From positions 1 through 45,600 of IMG/VR virus record IMGVR_UViG_3300045977_000226: a stretch of DNA of 45,600 nucleotides, one strand, 5' to 3'. Shown piece by piece: positions 1-8,228 of the stretch. Source of the stretch: a virus. The notes under the pieces were generated by a model. The model worked only from the letters and a program-made list of their open reading frames with translations. It was not told the DNA's origin and searched no databases. Every line of letters starts with the position of its first letter. The first letter of the stretch is position 1. Made by a program: the position numbers and the translations under genes.

Positions 1-148
1 CGAAATTGTGGAGCGGCAAAAGTACTGAAGAGCTGGCGGATCTCATAGAGCTTCGAGCCAAAGGGCATCTATCCGAGGATGAATTCACAAAGGCCAAGGC
101 TCGAGTGCTCGATGAGCGCGCGACCGTGGGTCCTTCCCAGCCTCCTCC
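1..148. repeat. Terminal overlap of a circular contig, left copy
   Basis: Bases 1-148 match 45448-45600 except for a 5-bp gap: the right copy carries CGATT after GCAAAAGT (45471-45475) and the left copy lacks it. The natural reading is an assembly overlap of a circular or circularly permuted genome of about 45,452 bp. The left copy is probably faulty, because the gap destroys the reading frame of the gene that crosses the junction. Confidence 0.9.
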
Positions 149-650
149 TTTAATTTCCAAAATGCCGCAGGCCAGTTCCGGCAGCCGGGCGTTTCTTGTT
201 TGGGCGATTATCTTCGCAGTGTGCGCGCCGCTCGGAACATATGCATGGTTCAAGCTCGCTCGTGGGGCTCAACTAACAAAGTCTCAACAGAAAGCGGCCG
301 CGGCGCTAGCTTCTCAAGCCGGATCGAACCTTTCGGAACCTGAAAAAATCGCGATCGCGAATCTCAGGACGATAAACACAGCGTCAGTCGTTTTTCTTTC
401 GGACCATGGAGGTCGCTATCCTGACAATCTGGCTGAGCTCGCTTCGTCGGACCGTTCCTATCAAGTGTTCCTCACTGCTCGGAATGGCTATGTGTTATCG
501 CTAAGGGGGACCGGCGCCGATTACACGGTCACTGCAGAACCGCTCGACGACAACAACAGGCATTTCTTCACAACCACGGATGGAGTTGTCCGGTGGGCGA
601 TTGGAAAGGCTGCGGGTCCTCAGAGTCCTGATCTGTCAGGCCTATATTAA
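6..650 (+). CDS. SHOCT-domain membrane protein with pseudopilin-like C-terminal domain (5' end damaged here)
   Basis: This is the body of a gene whose true start lies at the other contig end (GTG 45455); the rejoined protein is about 215 residues. Residues 10-35 resemble a SHOCT helix pair (LADLIELRAKGHLSEDEF), often found at the ends of membrane or oligomerising proteins. A single membrane segment follows near residues 63-83. The C-terminal half (IANLRTINTASVVF ... RHFFTTTDGVVRW) resembles the globular domain of pseudopilin-like proteins that I associate with Acidobacteriota. It is on the plus strand, downstream of the repressor and opposite to the lytic genes, as expected for a gene expressed in lysogens. 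The TTG at position 6 is only open because of the 5-bp gap. Function is unknown; a host-derived envelope protein is the likeliest reading. Confidence 0.75.
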   Translation: MWSGKSTEELADLIELRAKGHLSEDEFTKAKARVLDERATVGPSQPPPLISKMPQASSGSRAFLVWAIIFAVCAPLGTYAWFKLARGAQLTKSQQKAAAALASQAGSNLSEPEKIAIANLRTINTASVVFLSDHGGRYPDNLAELASSDRSYQVFLTARNGYVLSLRGTGADYTVTAEPLDDNNRHFFTTTDGVVRWAIGKAAGPQSPDLSGLY

Positions 651-658
651 GCACGCGC

Positions 659-781
659 ATGTCTGAAGCCATCTGCAGCACCTGCCGAAAGCATGTCGTC
701 GCACGCTGGTCCTTCTGCGGCACAGATCGCCACGAGTGGCGCATTGCCGGCGGCTGCCGCTACTCTGGATGGGCACTGTAG
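659..781 (+). CDS. Small Cys-rich protein (40 residues)
   Basis: An ATG at 659 opens a 40-codon frame ending in TAG at 779-781, beginning 8 bases after the preceding stop and ending 19 bases before the next start. The product has a CxxC pair near its start (CSTCRKHVV) and two more cysteines (SFC, GGC), a pattern like a small zinc knuckle. No good ribosome binding site is visible. It fills the gap between two co-directional genes. It may be real or a chance frame; no function can be assigned. Confidence 0.4.
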   Translation: MSEAICSTCRKHVVARWSFCGTDRHEWRIAGGCRYSGWAL

Positions 782-800
782 CCTTCAATGGAGGACGGAA

Positions 801-1667
801 ATGCTCAAATTCATTTCAAAACTGGTCCTGCTGTTGCTCCTGCTGGAGGGCGCCTATCGCTGCTCGCGATACATCAACACCTTCACGGCGCATCTCCCGA
901 TCGGCCGCTACGCCGGAGCCATCACGGTCTTCCTTTGCATCACTGCCGTGATTGCGTTTCTTGAACGGATGTGGCCCGCGTCGGGACAGCGAAATTATTC
1001 CAATTTCCGCTTTGCGTTGATCTCGATCCTGATGGCTACCTTTTGCAGCCCGTTAGTATCTGCTCTAGCGAGCGCGCTTCCAAGCACTTCGCTGACTCCA
1101 CTGAACGTGTTCCTGAAAGACGGACCGCCAGTAGCGCGCGCCATTATGGGAACACTGCTGTTTGTGGGATACATCGCGTTTGCCGACTTCTTCATGTACT
1201 GGAGCCACCGCGCCTCGCACAAGTTTTCCATTCTCTGGCGACTGCACCGTCTGCATCATGCAATCAGGCCGATGAACTGCCTCGGCTTCTATGTTCACCC
1301 GCTGGACCACCTTATTTTCATTCCGGTAGTGGCATTGCCCGCCGCCCTTCTTCGAATTGACGCGCCGGAGATGTTCATCCTGTCGGCCTTCCTGGTGGGC
1401 TGGAATCAATTTGCCCATTCCGACACGAGGATAACGCTGGGCCCGCTGCGGGCGATATTCACTGACAATGCGGTACACCGCCTGCACCACAGCGCCCGGC
1501 CGGAGCATTTCAACTGCAACTTCTCGCAGATGTTTTCAGTTTGGGATCGTGTCTTTGGAACCTACGTTGATCCGAGCGAAGAGTGGCCGGAAGCTGGACT
1601 GGCGGAACTGGCACCAGCAGGATCCGTGAAGGAGTACCTCTCGATTCCATTTAGGCGAATGTCATGA
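801..1667 (+). CDS. Fatty-acid hydroxylase / sterol desaturase family membrane enzyme
   Basis: Integral membrane di-iron enzyme of the fatty-acid hydroxylase superfamily (ERG3/sterol desaturase type), which oxidises C-H bonds in lipids. With the start at 801 the protein has 288 residues: hydrophobic segments near 8-18, 38-54, 72-92 and 115-133, then histidine clusters HRASH (136-140), HRLHH (149-153) and HRLHH (226-230) that fit the metal-binding pattern. ATG 801 follows a GGAGG at 790-794; the frame is open from 693 but the extra residues look non-coding. It lies in the plus-strand group presumed to be expressed in the prophage. The substrate is unknown; modification of host membrane lipids or hopanoid-like molecules is an inference. 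Such a gene is unusual in a phage. Confidence 0.85.
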   Translation: MLKFISKLVLLLLLLEGAYRCSRYINTFTAHLPIGRYAGAITVFLCITAVIAFLERMWPASGQRNYSNFRFALISILMATFCSPLVSALASALPSTSLTPLNVFLKDGPPVARAIMGTLLFVGYIAFADFFMYWSHRASHKFSILWRLHRLHHAIRPMNCLGFYVHPLDHLIFIPVVALPAALLRIDAPEMFILSAFLVGWNQFAHSDTRITLGPLRAIFTDNAVHRLHHSARPEHFNCNFSQMFSVWDRVFGTYVDPSEEWPEAGLAELAPAGSVKEYLSIPFRRMS

Positions 1668-1864
1668 ATCAACTCGCCCATTACCTCGCAGCCAGCTCGA
1701 AAGCCAACTTCATGGTCTGGATGGCCGGCGAAGTGGAGCAGCTCCGCGCGCGCTACGGCTGGACAGACCGGGAAACGGAAGACGTCGCCCACCTGTTGAT
1801 GGCCGCGCGGGACACGGCGATCGAGGAGATGGGGGAGGCGATGGAGGATTTGGGAAGCTTATGA
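1664..1864 (+). CDS. Small hypothetical protein (66 residues)
   Basis: The ATG overlaps the stop of the hydroxylase gene (ATGA), so translation is probably coupled. The product is mainly helical and acidic at its C-terminus (EEMGEAMEDLG), with no membrane segment and no recognised domain. It overlaps the next gene in the same manner. It belongs to the plus-strand group downstream of the repressor. Function unknown. Confidence 0.6.
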   Translation: MNQLAHYLAASSKANFMVWMAGEVEQLRARYGWTDRETEDVAHLLMAARDTAIEEMGEAMEDLGSL

Positions 1865-2094
1865 AATGTCCCCACTGCTCGCTTTTGGTTGCGGAACACT
1901 GGCAACCCCTCAGCACAACGACGACTTATAAGGGAATCAACGACCCCCCGAATAAGGTAGTTCTCTCGGAATTGCCAAAGGGAAAGTATGTACGAGAAAG
2001 ACCCCCTTCGCTGCTCATGCGCTCATGCGGAAATGAGATCATCTACGCCCCGGACCGCGCTGGCGCCGTCACGCGGCTACGTTTGACAGTCTGA
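1861..2094 (+). CDS. Small zinc-ribbon-like hypothetical protein (77 residues)
   Basis: It starts in an ATGA overlap with the preceding gene. A CPHC motif at residues 3-6 and a later Cys (SCGNEIIYAP) suggest half of a zinc ribbon, though only three cysteines are present. It is the last gene of the plus-strand group and its 3' end overlaps the convergent tail gene by 26 bp; I see no hairpin terminator between them. Function unknown. Confidence 0.55.
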   Translation: MKCPHCSLLVAEHWQPLSTTTTYKGINDPPNKVVLSELPKGKYVRERPPSLLMRSCGNEIIYAPDRAGAVTRLRLTV

Positions 2095-2464
2095 ACGAGA
2101 ACGCTTCTGCGGGAATCCTCAGCGTGTCACCCTCGAGGACGGGGACAGTCGTGACCTCCGGCGGCGATCCCGCGATGTATGGGGTGGACCGTTTGAAGTT
2201 CCCATCTTCCAAAGCATCCCAGACGGAGAAGTGATTCACGTTGCAGGGCGGCATATTCTCGAACTCGATGTTTTCGGTGTTGTGGATTTCCTTGTCGGCC
2301 GGCACGCTCCAATCCGAACAGAACACCCGAGGAGCTCCCTCAATGACGTTGTCGAGGCCCAGCTCACCGGGATCGCCGGAATGCGGCTGCAGGTAAACAC
2401 CATTCTCAAACTCGGTAGCGATCAGCTGGTTCGCGTTGTTGGCGCTGATTCGTTTCGTTGCCAT
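2069..2464 (-). CDS. Putative tail-fibre or virion-associated protein, Gp80-like
   Basis: A 131-residue protein at the end of the tail module. A central segment (HFSVWDALEDGNFKRS) followed by a short beta-rich tail (GDTLRIPAEAFSFRL) is reminiscent of small phage tail-fibre-associated proteins of the Gp80 type. The start is supported by GGGAG seven bases upstream of the ATG. It is the last gene of the late transcription unit. Assignment rests on position and a weak motif. Confidence 0.55.
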   Translation of the reverse strand: MATKRISANNANQLIATEFENGVYLQPHSGDPGELGLDNVIEGAPRVFCSDWSVPADKEIHNTENIEFENMPPCNVNHFSVWDALEDGNFKRSTPYIAGSPPEVTTVPVLEGDTLRIPAEAFSFRLSNVAA

Positions 2465-2475
2465 TCAAAACTCCC

Positions 2476-5274
2476 TTATGCAAATGGGTCAGTTACAAAA
2501 TGCAGGACCGCCCAGATTTCCGAGACGTCCAAATGCGGATATGGCGCGGCGAAGTCGCCAACCTCCATTAGTTGACCGACCCTGACTATCAGGTTGTCTT
2601 TGACCTCGTTGAAACGTTCGGCCGAGATTGGGTCGGAAACAACTTCGATGAAAGTCTCCTGGTCAATCCCGTCCCCGGGATTCTGATAAACGCTGGCAAT
2701 GCCGTCGATCGGGTCTGAGCTCGGAACGAGCACGGGATTCGTTTTAATGACGTGCCACGCTTCAATGTAGAAGTATGGGTTCGTCGTGTTCGGGGATTCC
2801 TCTGGCCCGCGCTTTGCCCAGCGAATGCGCGCTCGGAACGTGACCCCAAGCAATCCAGTCAGGTCTTCGGGAATGGTTTCCCATGTTTTGTAGTGATCAA
2901 TTGCGAAAGTTGAGAGCCCGCTGCCACCACTGATTTCGCATCGCAGAAAACTGCCGTCACCGGCAGTTAGAGCGTCTTCTGGGTCCGTGAATGTTCCGCG
3001 AACGGACAGACCGGGCGCTGGATTGAATTCAAAATCGGTTGGACGAATGATCAGGTCCCGTATGTCCGTCTCTACCGCGGCTATGTCGCTATCCGCTCCG
3101 GCGTCGAACGTCCCGGCCATTTCCACCACCTGACCAAACCGCTGCGGCGCGCGGACAATCGAATCGATCGTCACCTTGAATCCGTCCAGGTCGATCGAGG
3201 TGCCGATGACCTTGACCTCGCGGTTGTGATAGCCACTGATCTGCATGCCGTGGCGGTGCATGATACCGAACAGCCGCGCGAGCTCGAGCCAGTGCGAAAC
3301 CTTCTTCAACGGAACTTCCAGCCGCTGCAGGTAGCTTCCGAGGCTCGTGTAGCGGAGGCGGTCGCTGATCGCTGCCTGCGCCGTGATTGGATCCCGCACG
3401 AAATGGAGATCGATCGTCTGCTCCTCGAGCTTCCCGCGGTTGGTTTGATCTTCGACGTTGTCCGCGAGAGCCAGATCGAACCACGTGTTGCCGGCGTGGT
3501 TGCGCGTGTAGTTGGCCCGAAACCGGTTAACCGTGGGATTCGGCGATCGCTCTTCGAACGAGTCTTTGAGGATCACGCTTTCCGTCAGTACTGGACGGTT
3601 GTCGTTTGTGTCATCGATGCGGACCATTTTCAGGAGGCCGCGGTTGCTTTCGAACAGATCCGTCTGGAAGCTGGCGTTGAATCGGCCGAGCAGCTCGCGC
3701 GGCGTCATGCTTTCAATGATGGCCTCATTGCAGGAGAGTGGCGGAATGGTCGCTCCGCCGATCTCCAGCTTGGCGCGCAGCGTCATCAGCGCATCGATAT
3801 CGAACCCGCTTGCAGCTGGCGCCTTTGCGAACAGGAGATCCCGCAGGATCAGGAAACCATCTACGGGGTTGTCCAGTGGCAGGCGGCTGTCGTCGGCTCC
3901 GTACCCTGCCGCCGGCATCGCTCCAAACTCGCCGCGGTAGAAGGCGCCGTCCGCGTCCAGCCGGATCTCCGTGCCTTCCGGTTGCTGGTCGTGAAAGTCG
4001 ATGAATGTGCAATCGAACGTGCGGCCGGGATACTCACCAAATTCCCGCGTCTGAACCGTGACCTCGAATTCGTCTGAGATCACCGGTGTGAAGATGCTTT
4101 CGTCTGGCCTCTTGCGATGAACGATCAGGGGATTCCAGAGCGCGTGGATGGCGCCGCCCCAGCGGTCGCCGATGCCTTCTACCCAGCCGATGTATGGAAG
4201 CGGAATGGCTCCCTGCGTTGCGACGAGCTCCTCCGGAGGACTCCCGCCGAGCGCAGCGATCTGCGCATCCTTCTTGGTCAGCATCGTCTCCCAGTTCTCG
4301 CCGAAGAAGGACGTCACCCCCGAGCGGAAAGCGGAAATGATCGAAGCGCGGCCAACACTGCCGGCCGCGAACTCAGTCGCCTTGGCGTCGGTCGCATCGA
4401 GAAGTTCCTGAAGCTTGTCGCGGGCATACTCCGCATCCGCCAGCTCCAGAACGCCAGCGTCGTACTCCAGATCGAACTCGTTAATGATGAGCGCGAGCGC
4501 CTGCGCGTACTTCGACTCGATCTTATTGATCCATTCTTGACCGTCCTGAAACGCGCTGAATACGCCTGGCGTCGTGAACGTTGCTGCTGCGATCTCCGCA
4601 GTCAGCGCAGCGGCGGCGTTGGCAGCGTCGTTCATCGCGCCAGCTGGCGGATCTTCAGGGGGGCCAGGCGTATAGCCAGTTGGTACCGCTCCAGCGACGA
4701 CATGCCCGAGGATGACCGGAAGGAACGATTGCTTGACGTTTGGGAACTCCGGGAAATTCGCCGGCGTGATGACCTCGGGGATCGGCTCGTCGATCCACGC
4801 CAGCATGTCACTGACCGCGGAGAGCTCCAGATAGCCGGGGCCTTTCCTGAACTCCTCGATTATCCCCGTGAAAATGATGTCCGCGGCGGCCTCGCTAGTT
4901 CCCGCCTGCAGGAACTTCACCTGGATGCGCCGCCCCTGCGGCGTCTGACTGCCCATCTTGTTGCGCCAAGCGAGATCTGTATCGCCCAGCCGGAGTCGAG
5001 CGCGCGCGGCTTCGGGCATCCCGCTCGGTACCGGAATGGAGCGCTCGATCGATCCCCAGGCGAGTACTCGAGCTTCATAGGTTCGCGATGGGTGATTGAC
5101 CTTTCCGGCGGCAACATTCTCGGTCCCGTCATCCAGGAAGATCCGCGCGATAGCCGTCCATCTGGCTCCGCGCCGGCGGGAGATGTAGGCCGCAACCGAC
5201 GAGTCTGCGCCGGCGTCGAATACCTGGAGGTCGTCCAGGGTTTGCTCTGCGGCGTGAAGAAGTAGCAGACCCAC
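2476..5274 (-). CDS. Tail tip / central hub-like protein
   Basis: A 932-residue protein downstream of the tape measure and the receptor-binding candidates, where siphophages carry the tail-tip hub or tail-associated host-contact protein. The N-terminal third (about 60-200) is beta-rich and includes FTGIIEEFRKGPGYLELSAV, like the first domains of baseplate hub proteins. A helical linker (about 230-340, rich in Ala, Glu and Asp) and beta-rich middle and C-terminal domains follow. No lytic enzyme motif is seen. It begins with GTG six bases after the preceding stop, with a weak binding site. The role in the tail tip is inferred from size, order and the N-terminal domain. Confidence 0.65.
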   Translation of the reverse strand: MGLLLLHAAEQTLDDLQVFDAGADSSVAAYISRRRGARWTAIARIFLDDGTENVAAGKVNHPSRTYEARVLAWGSIERSIPVPSGMPEAARARLRLGDTDLAWRNKMGSQTPQGRRIQVKFLQAGTSEAAADIIFTGIIEEFRKGPGYLELSAVSDMLAWIDEPIPEVITPANFPEFPNVKQSFLPVILGHVVAGAVPTGYTPGPPEDPPAGAMNDAANAAAALTAEIAAATFTTPGVFSAFQDGQEWINKIESKYAQALALIINEFDLEYDAGVLELADAEYARDKLQELLDATDAKATEFAAGSVGRASIISAFRSGVTSFFGENWETMLTKKDAQIAALGGSPPEELVATQGAIPLPYIGWVEGIGDRWGGAIHALWNPLIVHRKRPDESIFTPVISDEFEVTVQTREFGEYPGRTFDCTFIDFHDQQPEGTEIRLDADGAFYRGEFGAMPAAGYGADDSRLPLDNPVDGFLILRDLLFAKAPAASGFDIDALMTLRAKLEIGGATIPPLSCNEAIIESMTPRELLGRFNASFQTDLFESNRGLLKMVRIDDTNDNRPVLTESVILKDSFEERSPNPTVNRFRANYTRNHAGNTWFDLALADNVEDQTNRGKLEEQTIDLHFVRDPITAQAAISDRLRYTSLGSYLQRLEVPLKKVSHWLELARLFGIMHRHGMQISGYHNREVKVIGTSIDLDGFKVTIDSIVRAPQRFGQVVEMAGTFDAGADSDIAAVETDIRDLIIRPTDFEFNPAPGLSVRGTFTDPEDALTAGDGSFLRCEISGGSGLSTFAIDHYKTWETIPEDLTGLLGVTFRARIRWAKRGPEESPNTTNPYFYIEAWHVIKTNPVLVPSSDPIDGIASVYQNPGDGIDQETFIEVVSDPISAERFNEVKDNLIVRVGQLMEVGDFAAPYPHLDVSEIWAVLHFVTDPFA

Positions 5275-5280
5275 GATGTT

Positions 5281-6195
5281 CTACTTGTTGATGATGTCGA
5301 ACGTGTCACCGGCCGATGGTTCGGCCGAGAACCCGGACGTCGTAGCAAACCCTGTTCCGACGTCGACGCTGGAGATCCGGGCCGTCTCGCCGTTCAAGGC
5401 GCCCGATGTGAATGTCAAAAACGCATGTTTATATTGAGCCGCCAGGTTGGTCTTAAACACACTTGCGGTATTTGCGGCATCATCGACAACCGCGCCAGAG
5501 ACCAGAGCGACGTTCGGAAGCTTGTCGGTTTTCGCCTTGATGGCGGCAATCTCGGTATCGACCGCTGCAAGAATCGCAGCAACCTCCGTGTCGATGTATC
5601 CCGCAATGGTTGCCAGCGTTGAAGCGGTGTCGGCCGGGAGACTGTCAGTCTTCGCCTTGATGGCGGCCACTTCGGTGTCAATGTAGCCGGCGATGGTGTC
5701 GAGGATGGTTTTAAGAGCGGAGAGGCCATACGTGCCGCTTGAAACGATTGCGGCGATGTCCACGCTTCCCGTTTGTGACTGACCGGCAATCTTTCCTGCG
5801 TCCACCCGCCCACTTCCATCGATTGAAAGCGACGCGAAGTTGGACGGCTTTGCAATCGAGCGATCCTCCACGAAGTGAGCGGAGGCGTTGCCGTAAGTAA
5901 GAATGATTATCGACTGATCTTCGACGGCTTTCGTTGCGCTGTCCACGATCTGAATCACGACGCGAGCTGCTTGCATCTCCGTCGAGGTGAGCGTGAGCGT
6001 CCAGAGTATGGATCCGGTCCCGCCAACTGCCGATGGGTTGTTCGAGGTATTGGCGACGTTCCCGCCGTCCTTACTGATCTTCGTGTCGCCAGTGGCCGGA
6101 CTCCAATCGCCTGACGCTGCGAAGTCGACAACACCGCGCTTGATCACAGGAAACTCAAACGTAAAGGCAGTGTTGTATTTGGCCTCGAAAATCAT
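5281..6195 (-). CDS. Tail fibre-like protein with helical repeats
   Basis: A 304-residue protein. The N-terminal domain (about 1-105) is beta-rich, as in baseplate-attachment domains. Residues 165-235 hold an imperfect repeat (IAGYIDTEVAAIKAKTDSLP, then IAGYIDTEVAAILAAVDTE, then IAAIKAKTDKLP). This IDTEVAAIKAKTD signature is typical of trimeric coiled segments in phage fibres and neck or tail appendages. The C-terminal 70 residues form a small beta domain. ATG 6195 overlaps the preceding stop (ATGA) and has AGGAG seven bases upstream. Probable structural fibre or fibre-anchor. Confidence 0.7.
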   Translation of the reverse strand: MIFEAKYNTAFTFEFPVIKRGVVDFAASGDWSPATGDTKISKDGGNVANTSNNPSAVGGTGSILWTLTLTSTEMQAARVVIQIVDSATKAVEDQSIIILTYGNASAHFVEDRSIAKPSNFASLSIDGSGRVDAGKIAGQSQTGSVDIAAIVSSGTYGLSALKTILDTIAGYIDTEVAAIKAKTDSLPADTASTLATIAGYIDTEVAAILAAVDTEIAAIKAKTDKLPNVALVSGAVVDDAANTASVFKTNLAAQYKHAFLTFTSGALNGETARISSVDVGTGFATTSGFSAEPSAGDTFDIINK

Positions 6196-7268
6196 AGTGA
6201 AGCTCCTCTCAAAACTCCGCGCGGAATCCCGCGATCAAGGTATCCGGAAGGGACTGCCTGTTCGCTCCCTGTCGACCAAAAAGCGCCGAGCGAAAACAGA
6301 TTGTTGCGTTCAGCTGAAATGTAATTGGCGCTGCGTTCCACCATGGAAACGCGAACTTCGTCGACCACGCCATTAAAGTACCGGGTCGGTTGGTTGGATT
6401 GCGCTCCAACCTCGAGCCTGCTCGACGCAGTGATCAGGTTTCCATTGCCAGCGGCGCTGTCTATAACCGTTCCGCCATCGTGGTAATGCTTGATCCCGTT
6501 CGTGGAGGAGTAAGTCATGCCCTGATGAACGAACGAACCGGTACCGAATCCCTGAGCTGGATCTTTTCCAACGAAGAACGGCGAATTGACCACGCCGCAA
6601 TAGACTGCGGTGGCCAAAAACGCCTGGTAGAGAATGAAAAACGCTCCGCTGGAGCCGGTGTCGTAGGAGGACACGATTCCGCGATAGTTTCCAAAGCCAG
6701 GATCGTTTGTGGCTTTGGCCCAGCATGTAATACTCATCGCGATCGCCGTGGTTGCGTATCCGTCCTTATACGCATATTGGCTGCTGGCGCTCGCGACTGC
6801 GATTCCGCCGCCATATTGTCCAGCGCCGGATGTCGGCGTGTTCACGCCGGTGAGATTGTTTCCGTTTGGCGAGGAGTCATTTAGCGAGAGAGATCCGTTC
6901 GAACCGAAGTGATACACCGCAGCGAAGTTGTCCGACCACACGCTAGTGGAGCTGCCCGCGCTCAGACTTGAATCTCCATATGCCAGAGCAACCGTCGCGC
7001 TGGTGGCAAGGGACGAGATCTTGGAATAGATTTCTTTAGCTCCCGTCGATGCATCGAAATTGGCAACCTCCAGCGGAGTGGATGTCACCAGAGATCCGGA
7101 GGAGAAAGTCCGGAAGTCATCGCCAGCAGCGCTATAAACATGACCACCGTTGGCGATCGTTCGAAGATCGTTATCGGCAGCCGCCGGAAGGAGACCAGGG
7201 AAATCCGGATGGCTCCCGGTAACCTGCGCCGAGTTGACGGTGTAGACCTTGTAATTCGTCTGCGGCAT
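6192..7268 (-). CDS. LamG/concanavalin-like lectin domain protein, receptor-binding candidate
   Basis: A 358-residue protein. The first 100 residues resemble the DUF2341 type of beta domain (ANFDASTGAKEIYSKI, VALAYGD), often found next to lectin domains. Residues about 115-330 look like a LamG/concanavalin A jelly roll: AVYHFGSNGSLSLNDSSPNG, ITCWAKA, and near the end RYFNGVVDEVRVS, the usual closing strand of this fold. It probably binds surface sugars of the host. It lies in the tail module and overlaps the next fibre gene by ATGA. Confidence 0.7.
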   Translation of the reverse strand: MPQTNYKVYTVNSAQVTGSHPDFPGLLPAAADNDLRTIANGGHVYSAAGDDFRTFSSGSLVTSTPLEVANFDASTGAKEIYSKISSLATSATVALAYGDSSLSAGSSTSVWSDNFAAVYHFGSNGSLSLNDSSPNGNNLTGVNTPTSGAGQYGGGIAVASASSQYAYKDGYATTAIAMSITCWAKATNDPGFGNYRGIVSSYDTGSSGAFFILYQAFLATAVYCGVVNSPFFVGKDPAQGFGTGSFVHQGMTYSSTNGIKHYHDGGTVIDSAAGNGNLITASSRLEVGAQSNQPTRYFNGVVDEVRVSMVERSANYISAERNNLFSLGAFWSTGSEQAVPSGYLDRGIPRGVLRGASL

Positions 7269-7277
7269 CCCTGCGAT

Positions 7278-7760
7278 CTAGCCCCCCTGCTTCGCTGCAA
7301 CGGCCTTACGGTGGTCTGCAATTAGTTGGCGCACTTCCCTCCGCTTCGCCGCCATGGAAGCCTCGGCGTTGTCCAGCAGCCCAAGATCTGAATCGATCTT
7401 CATCATCATGAGTTCGTTCCGGCCGGCGTTCGCGCGATCGCGCAGCGCACCGATTTCATCGGCCGGCGGATCCGGGGAGATTTCCATCTTCCCCAGATCG
7501 TGCTTTTCGGGAAGGTTCATGGCGTGGTGCCAAACCCTTAGATGATTCGAAATGTGGCGCTGGACATGCGCTGCAATATCCCCATCTGCCGGAAAGCCAA
7601 TCGATGGCTCGTTGTATTCGTGATGCTTTTCACCGTCGACATGGATGTCGCTGAAAAGAGCCAGATCCACGGCCTTATTCCCTGGCGGTACACGAGGATC
7701 CAGGACGTCCTTAATCCGGCGTTCGGTTCGCACATTGTGCGCTGTCAGCTTCTTCCCCAT
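7278..7760 (-). CDS. Hypothetical tail-module protein (160 residues)
   Basis: I do not recognise the family. The protein is soluble, rich in charged residues and His (DIHVDGEKHHEYNEPS, HVQRHISNHLRVWHHAMN), with a long C-terminal helix (LLDNAEASMAAKRREVRQL). ATG 7760 is preceded by GGAG seven bases upstream; a GTG seven codons earlier is open but less likely. Its place between the minor tail protein and the LamG protein suggests a tail-associated or assembly role. Confidence 0.6.
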   Translation of the reverse strand: MGKKLTAHNVRTERRIKDVLDPRVPPGNKAVDLALFSDIHVDGEKHHEYNEPSIGFPADGDIAAHVQRHISNHLRVWHHAMNLPEKHDLGKMEISPDPPADEIGALRDRANAGRNELMMMKIDSDLGLLDNAEASMAAKRREVRQLIADHRKAVAAKQGG

Positions 7761-7799
7761 GTGTTTCTCCTTTTCAGTCACGGTCTAACACCGTGCGGT

Positions 7800-8228
7800 T
7801 CAAACTCCTATTTCAAGTTCGGAGTCGACGTCTTCGGTCAGGGTCATGACGTACAGATAGCGGCGCACGTAAACGCCGCCCACTCTCGCCGGTTCGATTG
7901 GCTCCGGCAGGAACTCTGGTTCTTTCCGGACCAGCAAAGACTCGAGCGGCGATCCGTTCGGATCGAACACGAAGTAGAACGGCGTGGCGTCGCCACTCAG
8001 CAGCTTGTGAAGATCACGAAAGAAGACGAGCTCAGTTTCCGTGACCCGGAAACGCAGGACGATCTCACGCGCGGAAAACTGCGGCTCGTTGAACTTCCTG
8101 CCGCGCTGCGCCTGAAGGCGGACCGCGGTCTCACGGATCCGCTCGGGATTGGAGTCCCACGTCTCGGTGACCGGGAACGTCACCATGCTTTCCGGATTCG
8201 TCAGGTAGTACGCGCGCCGCCGGCTCAT
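7800..8228 (-). CDS. Minor tail protein (distal-tail position)
   Basis: A 142-residue beta-rich protein immediately after the tape measure, in TGATG overlap with it. This is the usual position of the distal tail protein or a small adaptor to the tip. Segments FSAREIVLRFRVTETELVFF and ATPFYFVFDPNGSPLESLLV suggest a compact beta domain like those in DUF2460-type or similar minor tail proteins, but no specific family is certain. Confidence 0.6.
   Translation of the reverse strand: MSRRRAYYLTNPESMVTFPVTETWDSNPERIRETAVRLQAQRGRKFNEPQFSAREIVLRFRVTETELVFFRDLHKLLSGDATPFYFVFDPNGSPLESLLVRKEPEFLPEPIEPARVGGVYVRRYLYVMTLTEDVDSELEIGV

Noticed and set aside
693-800. Longer N-terminus for the hydroxylase-like gene
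   Set aside because: Residues before M801 are low in coding character, overlap a small Cys-rich frame, and the GGAGG signal fits ATG 801.
4117-5265. Plus-strand frame of 382 residues
   Set aside because: It is antisense to the tail-tip gene; composition is Arg-rich and shows no domain.
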